Below are positions 37,074 through 45,793 of a stretch of DNA of 64,000 bases, piece after piece (position 1 is the stretch's first letter; every line of letters starts with the position of its first letter). This DNA comes from an uncultured Prevotellaceae bacterium (lineage in GTDB: Bacteria > Bacteroidota > Bacteroidia > Bacteroidales > Bacteroidaceae): assembly GCA_900315565.1 (NCBI GenBank), contig OMZS01000020.1, positions 1 through 64,000 of the forward strand, in the 5' to 3' direction. A model generated the notes under the pieces. It was not told the origin of the DNA, made no database searches, and was given only the letters and a program-made list of their open reading frames with translations. Made by a program: the position numbers and the translations under genes.

Positions 37074-37200
37074 CCTGCGCATTGTAGGGAATTTAGCTCG
37101 TCTAATTCCGTCGGTGCGAAGCACCGAATGCATGCCGCGATGAGATTGGCACTGGCGTGCCATGGGAATTAGACGAGCTAAATTCCCTACAATGCGCAGG
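37074..37200. repeat. Perfect 36-bp inverted repeat around a 55-bp core
   Basis: The left arm 37074-37109 (beginning CCTGCGCATTGTAGGGAATT) is exactly complementary to the right arm 37165-37200. The core holds a small hairpin TCGGTGC-GAA-GCACCGA. Size and symmetry suggest a MITE, a transposon end pair or a site-specific recombination target. No transposase is nearby. Confidence 0.85.
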
Positions 37201-37279
37201 AAGGCAGGGCGACAGACAATTCATTGAAAGGCGGGGCGACAGGCATTTTATTGAAAGGCGGGGCGGCAGGCAATTTATT
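37199..37279. repeat. 27-bp tandem repeat, three copies
   Basis: Units start at 37199, 37226 and 37253 with the shared core GAAAGGCGGGGCGACAGGCA. The array begins at the last two bases of the 36-bp inverted repeat. Confidence 0.85.
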
Positions 37280-37316
37280 AGGACGTAGCACGTGGGGGGA
37301 GATTACAAGCTATTGT

Positions 37317-37354
37317 CTTGCAACTCCTTGAACTTCTTGCAACTCCTTGAACTC
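37317..37354. repeat. 19-bp direct repeat, two copies, at the operon end
   Basis: CTTGCAACTCCTTGAACT plus T or C occurs at 37317-37335 and 37336-37354, directly downstream of the stop of the acyl-AMP ligase gene. Confidence 0.8.
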
Positions 37355-38806
37355 CTAACCCCTATAATAATACTTCCGGTTGATTTTTCCGTTGAAAGTG
37401 CGCTCGATGTGTTCTACTTGCTGATAGAGCAGCGGCACTTTGTGGCGTTCGAGCCTCTGGCTGAGGAACAGGGCCAGGGCGCGGCGGTTGAGGGTGCAGC
37501 CCTCGCGAAGAACCACGAGCAGGCGCAACGCTTGTCCTGTGACGGGTGAGGCAACGGCTGTACACACGCAGTCGGCCACGTCGGGATGGGCCATGGCGGC
37601 ACTCTCTACCTCGGTGGGAGCCACCTTGAATCCCCCCACGTTGATAACGTCGCCCGTGCGGCCCGTGAGGTGAAGCATGCCCTCGGCATCGATGAAACCC
37701 AGGTCGGCGGTAACAATGCGCTCGGGCTCCTTCGCTGCTTCCTCACTCAACTCAATCGCTGCTTCGGCATAGCCCGTCATGAGGGTGCGCCCTGAACAGA
37801 CGATGTGGCCTTCGTCGTTGATGGCCACGCGGGCGTGAAGCATGGGACGCCCCAGGCACTGCGGCAGACAGCGGCCGTCGTTGTAGTTGTAGGTGCAGAT
37901 GATGCCCGTCTCGGTGCTGGCGTAGGTGTTGTAGAGGCGCGTGTGGGGCAGCAACTGACAGAGTTTCTGCATATCGGCATGAGGCAACGCGGCAGCCCCA
38001 CTCTCGATGAACGACAGACGGTCGGCGCACTCGGCGAGCTGGCGCGGAGCAAGCTGCAAGAGCATGCGCACGCTGGCCGGCACAAGGAATGTGGCGTAGC
38101 TTGTGCTTTGAACTTTGAACTTTGAACTTTGAACTTTAGAACTTGTACTTGGAACTTGGTCACACGGATTACACAGATTACGCAGATTTTTTGAACTTTC
38201 ATCATCCATCGCCTTGAAAAACAAGTTGAGATCTTTGAGTCCGGGGAGAATGCAGAGGGAGGCTCCCTGGCGGATGACGGGCCACACCTTGGAGAGGCTG
38301 CCGATATGGTTGAGCGGACCGCAGATGATGAACACCAACGGCGGCTCGAAGCCCATGGCACCAATCAGATTTTCTGCATCGGCCATGATGGCATCGTGGC
38401 TGAGCATGACTCCCTTGGGCTGCCCGGTGGTGCCAGTGGTAAAGAGAATGTCGGCTACCTGTGGCGGAGGAGTAAACGCTTCGTAACGCCGGACAATGTC
38501 GCTAAAGCGGTCGTCGGGTAAATCGTGCTCCAAGGGCATGGCCACGGCTCCCAGCGTATGGAGTGCGAAGTAGGTGACGAGGAAGTCGGCGTTCTGCTCG
38601 GTGCGCACGCACACCACCTGACGAGCCTTCACCCCCTGCTGGTGCAACTCGCTGGCTCGCTCTTCCACCCGCTGCCACAGGGCTGAGTAGGTGAGCGCGG
38701 AGAAAGCCTCTTCGGGAGCTGACGGAGAGGCTACCGGCAGGATGATTGCCACCGCGTCGGGCTGTGTGGCCGCATGGTGGCGAAGATAGGATTCCAGGGT
38801 GTTCAT
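37355..38806 (-). CDS. AMP-dependent acyl/aryl-acid ligase with an in-frame repeat insertion
   Basis: A 483-residue ANL-superfamily adenylating enzyme that would activate a carboxylic acid with ATP and pass it to a carrier. Motifs: ADILFTTGTTGQPKGVMLSH (P-loop), LYNTYASTETGIIC (A5), VTADLGFIDAEGMLHLTGRTGDVINVGGFKVAPTEVE (A7-A8), and the C-terminal FNGKINRKYY with catalytic Lys. Its ATG overlaps the stop of the ACP gene by four bases, so the ACP is its probable partner. A ~30-residue stretch before ATFLVPASVRML (VPSTSSKVQSSKFKVQS) is encoded by heptamer and CACAGATTACGCAG repeats and has no place in the family fold. It is the last gene of the operon. Confidence 0.87.
   Translation of the reverse strand: MNTLESYLRHHAATQPDAVAIILPVASPSAPEEAFSALTYSALWQRVEERASELHQQGVKARQVVCVRTEQNADFLVTYFALHTLGAVAMPLEHDLPDDRFSDIVRRYEAFTPPPQVADILFTTGTTGQPKGVMLSHDAIMADAENLIGAMGFEPPLVFIICGPLNHIGSLSKVWPVIRQGASLCILPGLKDLNLFFKAMDDESSKNLRNLCNPCDQVPSTSSKVQSSKFKVQSTSYATFLVPASVRMLLQLAPRQLAECADRLSFIESGAAALPHADMQKLCQLLPHTRLYNTYASTETGIICTYNYNDGRCLPQCLGRPMLHARVAINDEGHIVCSGRTLMTGYAEAAIELSEEAAKEPERIVTADLGFIDAEGMLHLTGRTGDVINVGGFKVAPTEVESAAMAHPDVADCVCTAVASPVTGQALRLLVVLREGCTLNRRALALFLSQRLERHKVPLLYQQVEHIERTFNGKINRKYYYRG
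38095..38205. repeat. Heptamer (GAACTTT)x4 and CAGATTACG-type repeat inside the ligase gene
   Basis: GAACTTT occurs four times in a row at 38110-38137, followed by degenerate copies (GAACTTG, TACTTGG, AACTTGG) and by GATTACACAGATTACGCAG (about 38168-38186). Seven is not a multiple of three, so gain or loss of one unit would shift the reading frame. Confidence 0.82.
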
Positions 38807-39024
38807 TTCTGCATTTTCCTTTCCACCATGGCCACGATGCTGTCGAGATTCTTCAGGTTTTTGGGAGTGGCGTCGGCAGCTTCCAGTTCGATGCCATATC
38901 TCTCGGAGAGCGTCATCAGAATGGCGGTGACACCCAACGAATCGAGGTCGGCAAACAGGAATTCGGAATCGAAATCAACAAGTGGCACGACTTCTTCTAA
39001 TAGGGTTCTGATTTCTTCTTTCAT
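38803..39024 (-). CDS. Acyl carrier protein of the lipid/polyene operon
   Basis: A 73-residue acidic carrier protein (MKEEIRTLLEEVVPLVDFDSE) with the phosphopantetheine attachment motif DLDSLG, Ser near residue 29. It is divergent from housekeeping AcpP (DSLD in place of DSLDTVE context). It overlaps the ligase start by four bases (ATGA), indicating coupled expression. It would hold the acyl or aryl-polyene chain loaded by the ligase. Confidence 0.9.
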   Translation of the reverse strand: MKEEIRTLLEEVVPLVDFDSEFLFADLDSLGVTAILMTLSERYGIELEAADATPKNLKNLDSIVAMVERKMQK

Positions 39025-39055
39025 ATACTTTTTTATCTTTTATCTTTGTCACACA

Positions 39056-39139
39056 GATTTTGCGATTTCACAATTTTACAATTATACAATTTCACGATTT
39101 CACAATTTCACAATTTTACGATTTCACATTTATCATTTA
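39056..39139. repeat. Octamer microsatellite (CAATTTTA/CGATTTCA type) between ACP and MMPL genes
   Basis: Consecutive eight-base units such as CAATTTTA, CAATTATA, CAATTTCA and CGATTTCA run from the end of the MMPL gene toward the ACP start, ending in CATTTATCATTTATCATTTC. Confidence 0.8.
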
Positions 39140-42100
39140 TCATTTCTTTCCTAACTCCACTTCGTAGTCGAAGACGGTGGCATTGGCGGGCAGCATTTCG
39201 GGCGGGGCTTTCACTTGCAGATTGGGGGCAATGCCCTCGGCACTGTAGGTGGCCAGAAGCACTTTGTCGGGGTCGTGCTCGTAGGCAATCACCTGTTTGT
39301 CGGGATGGGTGATGGCCATGAGCAGTGCAAACTCACCGTAGCCACTGCCCAGCACGACGATGAGGGGCGTGCTGACGGGCTGGCTTACAAGATGGCTGAA
39401 ATAATGGTGGCGGCGCAAATGGCGTTTGACTGTGACGAACACTTCGCTGCCTTTGTAGCGGTAGCGGTCGAGCACAATGGCAGCAGGGGCGGCAGAAGGT
39501 CTGATGAGATTGCGCAGAGTGATGGGGCGTAGCCGGTAGTGGCCATTCTTGCTGACAAGCCAGCGGAAAATGAAAGGCGGAAGGAGCCAGGCCATCAGCA
39601 CCACCGAGAACATGCCCACAATGGTGACCTGGGCGAGCGAGCGCAACGCCGGATGACGGGCAAAAATGAGGGCTCCGATGCCTATGAACATAATGAGAGC
39701 CGAAAGCATGATGCTATGCTTATAGGAGGAAAGCATGGGGCGGCGATAGGCATATTCATACTGGCATCCCTCGGTCATAAAAATGGTGTAGTCGTCGCCC
39801 TGACCGAAGATGAACGTGGCCAGAATGACGTTGACCACATTGAACTGAATGCCCAACAGAGCCATGATGCCCAGTATCCACACCCAGCTGACGGCCATGG
39901 GCAGAAACGAGAGCAATGCCAGTTCGATGCTGCCCATAGAGAACCAGAGGAACAGGAACACTATGAGTCCGCAGGCCCAGCCGATGTAGTTGAAATCGTC
40001 TGAAAGGCTGTTGGCCACAGCCGAGTTCACGTTCTCGATATCGAACACATAGGAGGAGGAGAGTGGAGAGTGGAGTGATGCCGACTGCTGCTCGAGTCGC
40101 TGCACGACGTACTGAAGCTGGTCGGGGGCAACCGTTAGTTGGTCAATGACCTGAAAACGGCCGTTCTGACTGTCGGTGCAGAGATTGCTGGCAAAGGCGG
40201 TTTGTGCCAGCGGAGCAAAAAAGGTGAAAGGCTGCGGCGTGTAATCGGCATGAAGAACGTGCAGAAAGTCGTCGAACGAATCGTCGGCAAATCCCTGTTC
40301 ACGGGCTGCCTGACGAAGCGAAGCCTCGATGCGAGTGCCATGCTGACTGACAAAAGTCTGCCAACGGGCCAGCCGCCGGGACTGTTCGGCACGCGACGAA
40401 AGAAAACCTGTACACGTAGAAACACCTAGCACCTTAGTTTCTGCTTGCAGTTGGCTGACAACGGGTTGCAACTGCAGACTTTGGTCAAGCGCCTCGTCGG
40501 CAGAGGAAGCATCGCTGACCAGATAGAGGGTTTTGCTAGCCGCAGGCGACGAGTTGGTTGACGCTAACACTGACGAAAAGTAAGCCATGTCGGCTTGCTG
40601 CTGCTCGGTCATGTAATTGATGTGACTGATGTTGGAATCAAACGAAGTTTGAAGGCTGAAGTAGCCAAACACGCAGGTGAGCAAAAAGACCACAAGAACC
40701 CCCGAAGCCCCCGTAGCCCCCCCTACTGCCCCCGAGGGGGCTTCAATAGCTTTTTCAGCAAAATCTGTGCACAGAGTATTTGTAGCCCCCTCGGGGGCTG
40801 AATGGGGGGCTTCTGGAGTCGAATGGGGGGCTTCGGGGGCTTTTTGGAGTTTCTGTTTCTTCACCCAATGAGGAAGAAAGATGAGCACAAAAAGAATGGT
40901 GCCAACCAGCAGGAACGAGCTAAACAGTCCGAGGTCGCGCAGGGCAACCGACTTGAGCGGCACGAGGGCGAAAAACGCACCCACGGTGGTGACATTGCCC
41001 ACGAGCAGGGGCATGACAATTTCTTTGAGAGCCGACCGAATGTGGGGCGTGTGGCGCAAATGGTCGATGAGGTGGAGCGGATAGTTGACGGCAATGCCCA
41101 AGATGACCGACGAAATGCCGATGACAATCATCGACACATTGTTATGAACCACCGACAAACATCCCATGGCAAAGAGCCATCCCCAAGCTACGGAGAGCAC
41201 CACGAGCAACAGGTTGCGCACGCTGCGAAACGAATAGTAGAGCAGACCGACAATGAGCACCAATGCCAAAACCACGGCCAGCACGCTGTCGCGCTTGATT
41301 TGCTGAGCATTTCCCACCGCGATGGCAGGCCCGCCCACCAGGTGGATGTCGAGCTGAGCATGGTGTGCAGTTGTACTGTCGGCGACGGTCTGCAGCAGTT
41401 TCAGCAGACGGGAGTTATTTTCGGTTTCGCTCGATCCGAAGGGTGAGTCGAGCATGATGATGGCCCGCTGCATGTCGGGCGTGAAAATATAGCCGTCGTA
41501 CAACTCGTAGCTGATGGGCGACGCCGACTTTTGCAGTTTCGCCACAACGGGTGTGAAGAGGTTGAGCGGGTCGCGGCCCATGTTGTCGGCAAGCAACGTG
41601 GAAACAGGAAACATGAGCATCTGCTTGTTGGCAGCCATCTGCCGGGCCACGTAGTCAGGGCTATTCAGGGCGCTGTCGATGCGCTGGTAGTCGGCATCGG
41701 TGAGGAAGTAGGGAATGTTGGCATAGGCAAAACTGGCCAGCGAGTCAAACTTTTCGATGTCTATCTGGGTGGTGAGGCCAACGACAAGGCTGTCCTTATC
41801 GCTGGCACGCAGCCGAAGCTCATAATCCTCAACGGCGCGAACGATGGCATCAGCATCGGAGCGGGTGGTATCTTTCTGCTGAAAAGTTACAAACAGGCGG
41901 TTGGCTCCCGAAATCTGCTGATACACCTTCATGGCTTTCTGATAGTTGTCGCCCAGGGGCAAGAAGTCAGAAATATCCTCCTTGTAAGTCTGGCCCGAAA
42001 GCAAAGCCAACAAAGCCAAGGTGAGTGCCACGAACGACAGATGGCGCACCTTGCGATGCGTCGCCAAATAGTCGTAAATATGTATGAGCACTGCTGACAT
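39140..42100 (-). CDS. MMPL/RND-type exporter with a C-terminal methyltransferase-like domain
   Basis: A 986-residue membrane protein with two RND halves, each a first helix, a large extracytoplasmic domain and five to six helices (for example VLALVLIVGLLYYSFRSVRNLLLVVLSV and GWACGLIVFLFLWFSMGSIELALLSF). This is the predicted-exporter type found in aryl-polyene and flexirubin clusters, where it moves the lipid product to the outer membrane. After the last helix (~860) the protein continues with about 125 residues that include LIVVLGSGYGEFALLMA and VIAYEHDPDK, a Rossmann SAM-binding pattern. A loop after the first half (KAPEAPHSTPEAPHSAPEG) is encoded by a GC-rich palindromic repeat and was probably inserted. 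Start at 42100. Confidence 0.85.
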   Translation of the reverse strand: MSAVLIHIYDYLATHRKVRHLSFVALTLALLALLSGQTYKEDISDFLPLGDNYQKAMKVYQQISGANRLFVTFQQKDTTRSDADAIVRAVEDYELRLRASDKDSLVVGLTTQIDIEKFDSLASFAYANIPYFLTDADYQRIDSALNSPDYVARQMAANKQMLMFPVSTLLADNMGRDPLNLFTPVVAKLQKSASPISYELYDGYIFTPDMQRAIIMLDSPFGSSETENNSRLLKLLQTVADSTTAHHAQLDIHLVGGPAIAVGNAQQIKRDSVLAVVLALVLIVGLLYYSFRSVRNLLLVVLSVAWGWLFAMGCLSVVHNNVSMIVIGISSVILGIAVNYPLHLIDHLRHTPHIRSALKEIVMPLLVGNVTTVGAFFALVPLKSVALRDLGLFSSFLLVGTILFVLIFLPHWVKKQKLQKAPEAPHSTPEAPHSAPEGATNTLCTDFAEKAIEAPSGAVGGATGASGVLVVFLLTCVFGYFSLQTSFDSNISHINYMTEQQQADMAYFSSVLASTNSSPAASKTLYLVSDASSADEALDQSLQLQPVVSQLQAETKVLGVSTCTGFLSSRAEQSRRLARWQTFVSQHGTRIEASLRQAAREQGFADDSFDDFLHVLHADYTPQPFTFFAPLAQTAFASNLCTDSQNGRFQVIDQLTVAPDQLQYVVQRLEQQSASLHSPLSSSYVFDIENVNSAVANSLSDDFNYIGWACGLIVFLFLWFSMGSIELALLSFLPMAVSWVWILGIMALLGIQFNVVNVILATFIFGQGDDYTIFMTEGCQYEYAYRRPMLSSYKHSIMLSALIMFIGIGALIFARHPALRSLAQVTIVGMFSVVLMAWLLPPFIFRWLVSKNGHYRLRPITLRNLIRPSAAPAAIVLDRYRYKGSEVFVTVKRHLRRHHYFSHLVSQPVSTPLIVVLGSGYGEFALLMAITHPDKQVIAYEHDPDKVLLATYSAEGIAPNLQVKAPPEMLPANATVFDYEVELGKK
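40697..40842. repeat. GC-rich palindromic repeat inserted in the MMPL gene
   Basis: CCCCCGAAGCCCCCGTAG near 40699 is mirrored by GGGGGGCTTCGGGGGC ending near 40841. An inner pair, GCCCCCGAGGGGGC and GCCCCCTCGGGGGC, flanks about 50 bases. It is translated in frame as the proline/alanine-rich loop of the exporter. Confidence 0.7.
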
Positions 42101-42168
42101 TACCTTCTCTCTTTTTGTTTCCTACAACCCTTTCTCCCCTTCAAATTTAAATTTTTAATTTTTAATCT

Positions 42169-43344
42169 TTAATCTTTCATCTTATTATCGATGGGATTAG
42201 AGTAGATGCCAATGAAAATCTCACGCAGACGGTCGAGGTCGCAGGTATCGTAACGGTCGAGCCGACTCATGTGCCTGACAAACGCCTCGTACTCTTTCTC
42301 GGTGTACATGCTGCTGTACTTGGTGTTTCCGTAGAGCAGGTCGTGGGCAATGTAGTTGTTGGGATAAAGGCGGTAGGCTGTATTGATGCGGTTGTCAATG
42401 AGCCGTGCCACCGACTTATGGTACTCATTATTGGTCTGCCCTTCGAAAGCCGAGAGTTCGGCCACCGAGATAGGCGGGCACAACTCGAAGTGAACGCGCC
42501 CCTTAAACTGCAAGATGCCCGTGAGAATGCTATTGAGGTCCTCGCCGGGTTTCTTGGTGTAGCGCGTGTATTGCGACTCGTAGAGTTCGAGTGCCTTCAG
42601 CACGTCGCACGACTCCCACTCGTACGACACCGAGACGGGCACAATGTGCAGCGAGGCCAGCGCCTTGATCTTGTCGCGCGGCTCGCTCAGGCAGAACATT
42701 TTGATGATGCCTTGGTCGGTGGAATCAATGCCGTTTTTGGTACGCCCGTTGCGCTGGGCAATCCACACTGACTGTTTCTTCTCGGTGATGGTGTAACGGA
42801 TATACTCCGACAAATGGAGTGAGCCACGGTAGAAATCTTTCAGATTGCCGCCAGGACGCTCCACACGAAACATTTTGTTGGCCTTGCCCACATCTATCAC
42901 TACGGGATGGGTCATCAGGTTGGCTCCAAAGGTGATTTCGGTGGTGTCGAACCCTTTCTGCACAAAGAAGTACTGCAACAGACTGGAGTCGAGCATTATG
43001 TCGCGATGATTGCTGACGAACAGATACTGCCGGTCGGGACTCAGCCGTTCGATGCCCGAGCAGGAGAAATCGGTGATGCTCCGACGAATGATTTGCTCGT
43101 TCACACGGCTCATGGTGTCGTGCTGAAAGTCGTATGTGTTCTGAAATGAGCGCACTCGTTGACGCACCTCCTCAATGGGCAATTCGGGATAGACAAACGA
43201 AGCCAGCAACGGAAACACTTCGCTGTCGGCAATGCGTTGCATAGCAGCAGGAATCTCGTCCTGATAGTATGGCCGTATGTCGTCGAATTTGGAATTCTTT
43301 ATCATAGATTTTTCATTTTTCATTTTTGATTCTTCGTCCTTCAT
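42169..43344 (-). CDS. PlsC-like glycerol-phosphate or lysolipid acyltransferase
   Basis: A 391-residue acyltransferase. Motif I is FVSNHRDIMLDSSLLQYF, a second block is WIAQRNGRTKNGIDSTDQG (in the position of the FPEGTRS motif) and a third is IVPVSVSYEWE. This resembles the GPAT/LPLAT proteins of Bacteroidetes. It would transfer an acyl chain, perhaps from the operon ACP, to an alcohol acceptor. The first 17 residues (MKDEESKMKNEKSMIKN) are encoded by an AATGAAAAA-type simple repeat, so the true start may be the Met of MIKNSKFDDI. It begins ten bases after the preceding esterase stop. Confidence 0.83.
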   Translation of the reverse strand: MKDEESKMKNEKSMIKNSKFDDIRPYYQDEIPAAMQRIADSEVFPLLASFVYPELPIEEVRQRVRSFQNTYDFQHDTMSRVNEQIIRRSITDFSCSGIERLSPDRQYLFVSNHRDIMLDSSLLQYFFVQKGFDTTEITFGANLMTHPVVIDVGKANKMFRVERPGGNLKDFYRGSLHLSEYIRYTITEKKQSVWIAQRNGRTKNGIDSTDQGIIKMFCLSEPRDKIKALASLHIVPVSVSYEWESCDVLKALELYESQYTRYTKKPGEDLNSILTGILQFKGRVHFELCPPISVAELSAFEGQTNNEYHKSVARLIDNRINTAYRLYPNNYIAHDLLYGNTKYSSMYTEKEYEAFVRHMSRLDRYDTCDLDRLREIFIGIYSNPIDNKMKD

Positions 43345-43368
43345 TCTTCATTTTTCATTGTTCATTTA
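43306..43368. repeat. TTTTTCAT-type simple repeat at the acyltransferase/esterase junction
   Basis: TTTTTCATTTTTCATTTTTG followed by TCTTCGTCC, TTCATTCTTCATTTTTCAT and TGTTCAT. It covers the stop of the esterase gene and the first codons of the acyltransferase gene. A similar TTTAATTTTTAATC run lies at about 42148-42178. Confidence 0.7.
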
Positions 43369-44209
43369 CATGAATCCATTTCAAAAATGCCTCCATCCAT
43401 CCTCTGCTTTCTGCAGAACCCTTTGCTGGGTCGGCTCCAAAGCCGTGACCGCCCGACGAGTACTGCAGATACTGATGGCGTATGTCCTTGGCAGTGAGGG
43501 CCGAGTCGAGCAATTCGGAATTATGGTAATCCACTATGGGGTCGTCCTTGCAGTTGACCAGAAAGACGGGCGGACAGTCGGACGGTACATGACGCTCCAC
43601 CGAGAGCGAGTCGCGAAGAGCGGCATTGCGCAAACGACTTTCGCCCATCAGTGCCCTCCGCGAACGTTTGTGTACGTAGGGTTTCTGCATGGTCACCACA
43701 GGATAGATGGCCGCCACGGCCTTGGGCCGCTCGCTGACGGGCAGTTGCTCGGCAGCCAGCATGGCCAGATGACCTCCGGCCGAAAAGCCCATCACCATGA
43801 TTTGCGCCGTGTCGATGCCCAGCGCGTCGGCATGGCTCCTGATGTAACGAAGCGACTGCCGCACGTCGTCGAGCGCATCGGGATAGCGGTTTCCACGCAC
43901 CACATATCTGAAACGAAACAGATAAGCAGGCACGTAGGCCGTACGGTAGCGCAGCACAAAAGCCGAAATGCCCTGCGACTGCAACCACCGCGCCACCTGT
44001 TCTCCCTCGTGCTTCATGTCGTGCCAAAAATAGCTGCCACCGGGACACACCACCACAGCCCTATTGCCTTTGCCCTCTGCCAGCCAAGGCGTCAGCTGCA
44101 CACGATGCTTGCACGGCGTGCCCTGCCAGATGTTGACCGGGTGTTGGGCTGACACATACATACTCACCGACAGCACCATGCAGAACAACAGGAAAATGGT
44201 TTTCTTCAT
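43355..44209 (-). CDS. Secreted alpha/beta hydrolase (esterase, BD-FAE/acetyl-esterase type)
   Basis: A 284-residue hydrolase with a signal peptide (MKKTIFLLFCMVLSVSMYVSAQ), oxyanion region VVVCPGGSYFWHDMKHEG, nucleophile elbow MGFSAGGH (Ser near residue 149), acid in VNCKDDPIVDY and catalytic His in SGGHGFG. It resembles acetylxylan and similar carbohydrate esterases. Within the lipid operon it could be a periplasmic thioesterase or esterase acting on the exported product, or an unrelated passenger. The start at 44209 is chosen because upstream codons come from repeats at the previous gene's end. Confidence 0.87.
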   Translation of the reverse strand: MKKTIFLLFCMVLSVSMYVSAQHPVNIWQGTPCKHRVQLTPWLAEGKGNRAVVVCPGGSYFWHDMKHEGEQVARWLQSQGISAFVLRYRTAYVPAYLFRFRYVVRGNRYPDALDDVRQSLRYIRSHADALGIDTAQIMVMGFSAGGHLAMLAAEQLPVSERPKAVAAIYPVVTMQKPYVHKRSRRALMGESRLRNAALRDSLSVERHVPSDCPPVFLVNCKDDPIVDYHNSELLDSALTAKDIRHQYLQYSSGGHGFGADPAKGSAESRGWMEAFLKWIHVNEQ

Positions 44210-44210
44210 G

Positions 44211-45782
44211 CTACTGCGTTTTTTGAGGGTTAAGCGTTGAGGACTGGGCGTTGGAAGTTGAGAACTGGGCATTGAGCCGGTTGACGATATGGTTGACTCC
44301 CAAAATGGCCTCGCAGGTATTGATAGCCGTCAGCGGCACACCGCAGAAGCCATGCAAGTTGTTGTTCTGCCCGGTAAGCAGCAGGTTTTTGATTTTTGTC
44401 ACCACAGGCACCTGCGAAAGGGCAATGTTGTTGACATTCTTGCTGAATCCGCAAATGGTTCCCTCCTTGGCGGCATAGAAATCGCGAATGGTGAGGGGCG
44501 ATGCCGTATTGACGGCCTCAACGCACTGCAAGAAGCCGGGGTGCATCTCTTCCACCTTCCTCAGAACAGCTGCAGCCCGCTGCTTTTTCCACTGCTCGTA
44601 GTCGTCGCCACGGTGGCCCACGCGGGTATCGGCCCAACGCTCCACCTCGCTGAAGGGCATAGGCGCGGTGATAATGACTTTGTTGGCCCAAGGGCCTTGT
44701 TTCACCTCGGGAGGCGTCATAAACAGGAAACCGAGCGGCCACTCAGAATCAGGAGGGCCCGGACGGGAAGCCGAGGGCAAGAAACTCCAAATCTCATCGT
44801 AGCGCGACATGTAGTACTCCGTGTGGTTGATGTACGGAAACGAGCGGTCCTTCAGCTTGATAAACAGCGAGAGAGCCGAGTGGGCATTCGGAATGCTGTC
44901 GAGCCGGTTGCGGTAGGCTCGTGGCAGTGCGCCGTCGGCCATCAGGCCGAAGAGGCTGCACGGGTGAATGTCGGAAATGTAGTAATCGGCGGTGAACTGC
45001 TGTCCGCCGCGTGTGCGGACGAACTCCACGTGGCGGTTCTGCACCTCAATCCATTCCACTTCGTGGCGGGTGAGCACACTGCCGCCATTAGCCCGAACCA
45101 CATCGGCCAGCAGGTCGGCCACATGGGCACTGCCACCCTCAAACCTACTGGGCCCGTTGATGTAGAGCACATTGATAATGGCATGGACAAAGGCAGGTGT
45201 TTCGCCGTGCCGGCCGCCATAAAGGGGGCTGAAATAAGCCAAAACGCTGGCCAACTTGGGGTCGTCGATGTATTTGGCAATGAATTGGTCGGCCGAAAGC
45301 ATGAAGTCCGCCGACCCTAAATAGAGTGTCATTCCGCCCGTGGAAGGCCGCAGATTGAACAGGTCAGCCTGCTCCACCAGCTCGAAGAGCGCATCGACAT
45401 AACGCTGTAGGTTTTCGCGCTGACGGGGAAAATAGCCGGCCAACGAGCTGACGAATCCCTCGCGCCCTTTGGCGATGCGATAAGTGGCATGGTCCTCGGC
45501 AAAGAAGAGACTGTCGATGCAGTCGTCGTCCACGTCGCGCAGCCTTATCTTATCGGCAATGCCCAGGTACTCGCACATACGGCGAATGTTGCCGCCCGGC
45601 TGCATGCCGCCAATGACATGCATGCCCGTATCGAACGACACGCCGAAACGGCTGAAGTTCTGCAGTCCGCCCCCAATGGTGGCGTTCTTCTCGAGAACCG
45701 TCACCCGGAAGCCTTCCTTTGCCAGCAGTGCCGCCGTAAAAAGCCCGCCAAGACCTGCGCCTATGATGATAACCTGTTGCAT
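44211..45782 (-). CDS. CrtI/phytoene-desaturase-like flavoprotein 2
   Basis: A 523-residue FAD oxidoreductase. N-terminal dinucleotide motif MQQVIIIGAGLGGLFTAALLAKEGF and TVLEKNATIGGGLQ; a C-terminal FAD contact region lies in LLTGQNNNLHGFCGVPLTAINTCEAIL. The family includes carotenoid desaturases and isomerases and all-trans-retinol saturase-like enzymes. Here a carotenoid substrate is unlikely because no phytoene synthase is present, so a polyene or acyl chain is suggested (inference). The last ~20 residues (NAQFSTSNAQSSTLNPQKTQ) are a repeat-derived tail. It is paired with a homologue 11 bases upstream. Confidence 0.85.
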   Translation of the reverse strand: MQQVIIIGAGLGGLFTAALLAKEGFRVTVLEKNATIGGGLQNFSRFGVSFDTGMHVIGGMQPGGNIRRMCEYLGIADKIRLRDVDDDCIDSLFFAEDHATYRIAKGREGFVSSLAGYFPRQRENLQRYVDALFELVEQADLFNLRPSTGGMTLYLGSADFMLSADQFIAKYIDDPKLASVLAYFSPLYGGRHGETPAFVHAIINVLYINGPSRFEGGSAHVADLLADVVRANGGSVLTRHEVEWIEVQNRHVEFVRTRGGQQFTADYYISDIHPCSLFGLMADGALPRAYRNRLDSIPNAHSALSLFIKLKDRSFPYINHTEYYMSRYDEIWSFLPSASRPGPPDSEWPLGFLFMTPPEVKQGPWANKVIITAPMPFSEVERWADTRVGHRGDDYEQWKKQRAAAVLRKVEEMHPGFLQCVEAVNTASPLTIRDFYAAKEGTICGFSKNVNNIALSQVPVVTKIKNLLLTGQNNNLHGFCGVPLTAINTCEAILGVNHIVNRLNAQFSTSNAQSSTLNPQKTQ

Positions 45783-45793
45783 TGACTGTATGA

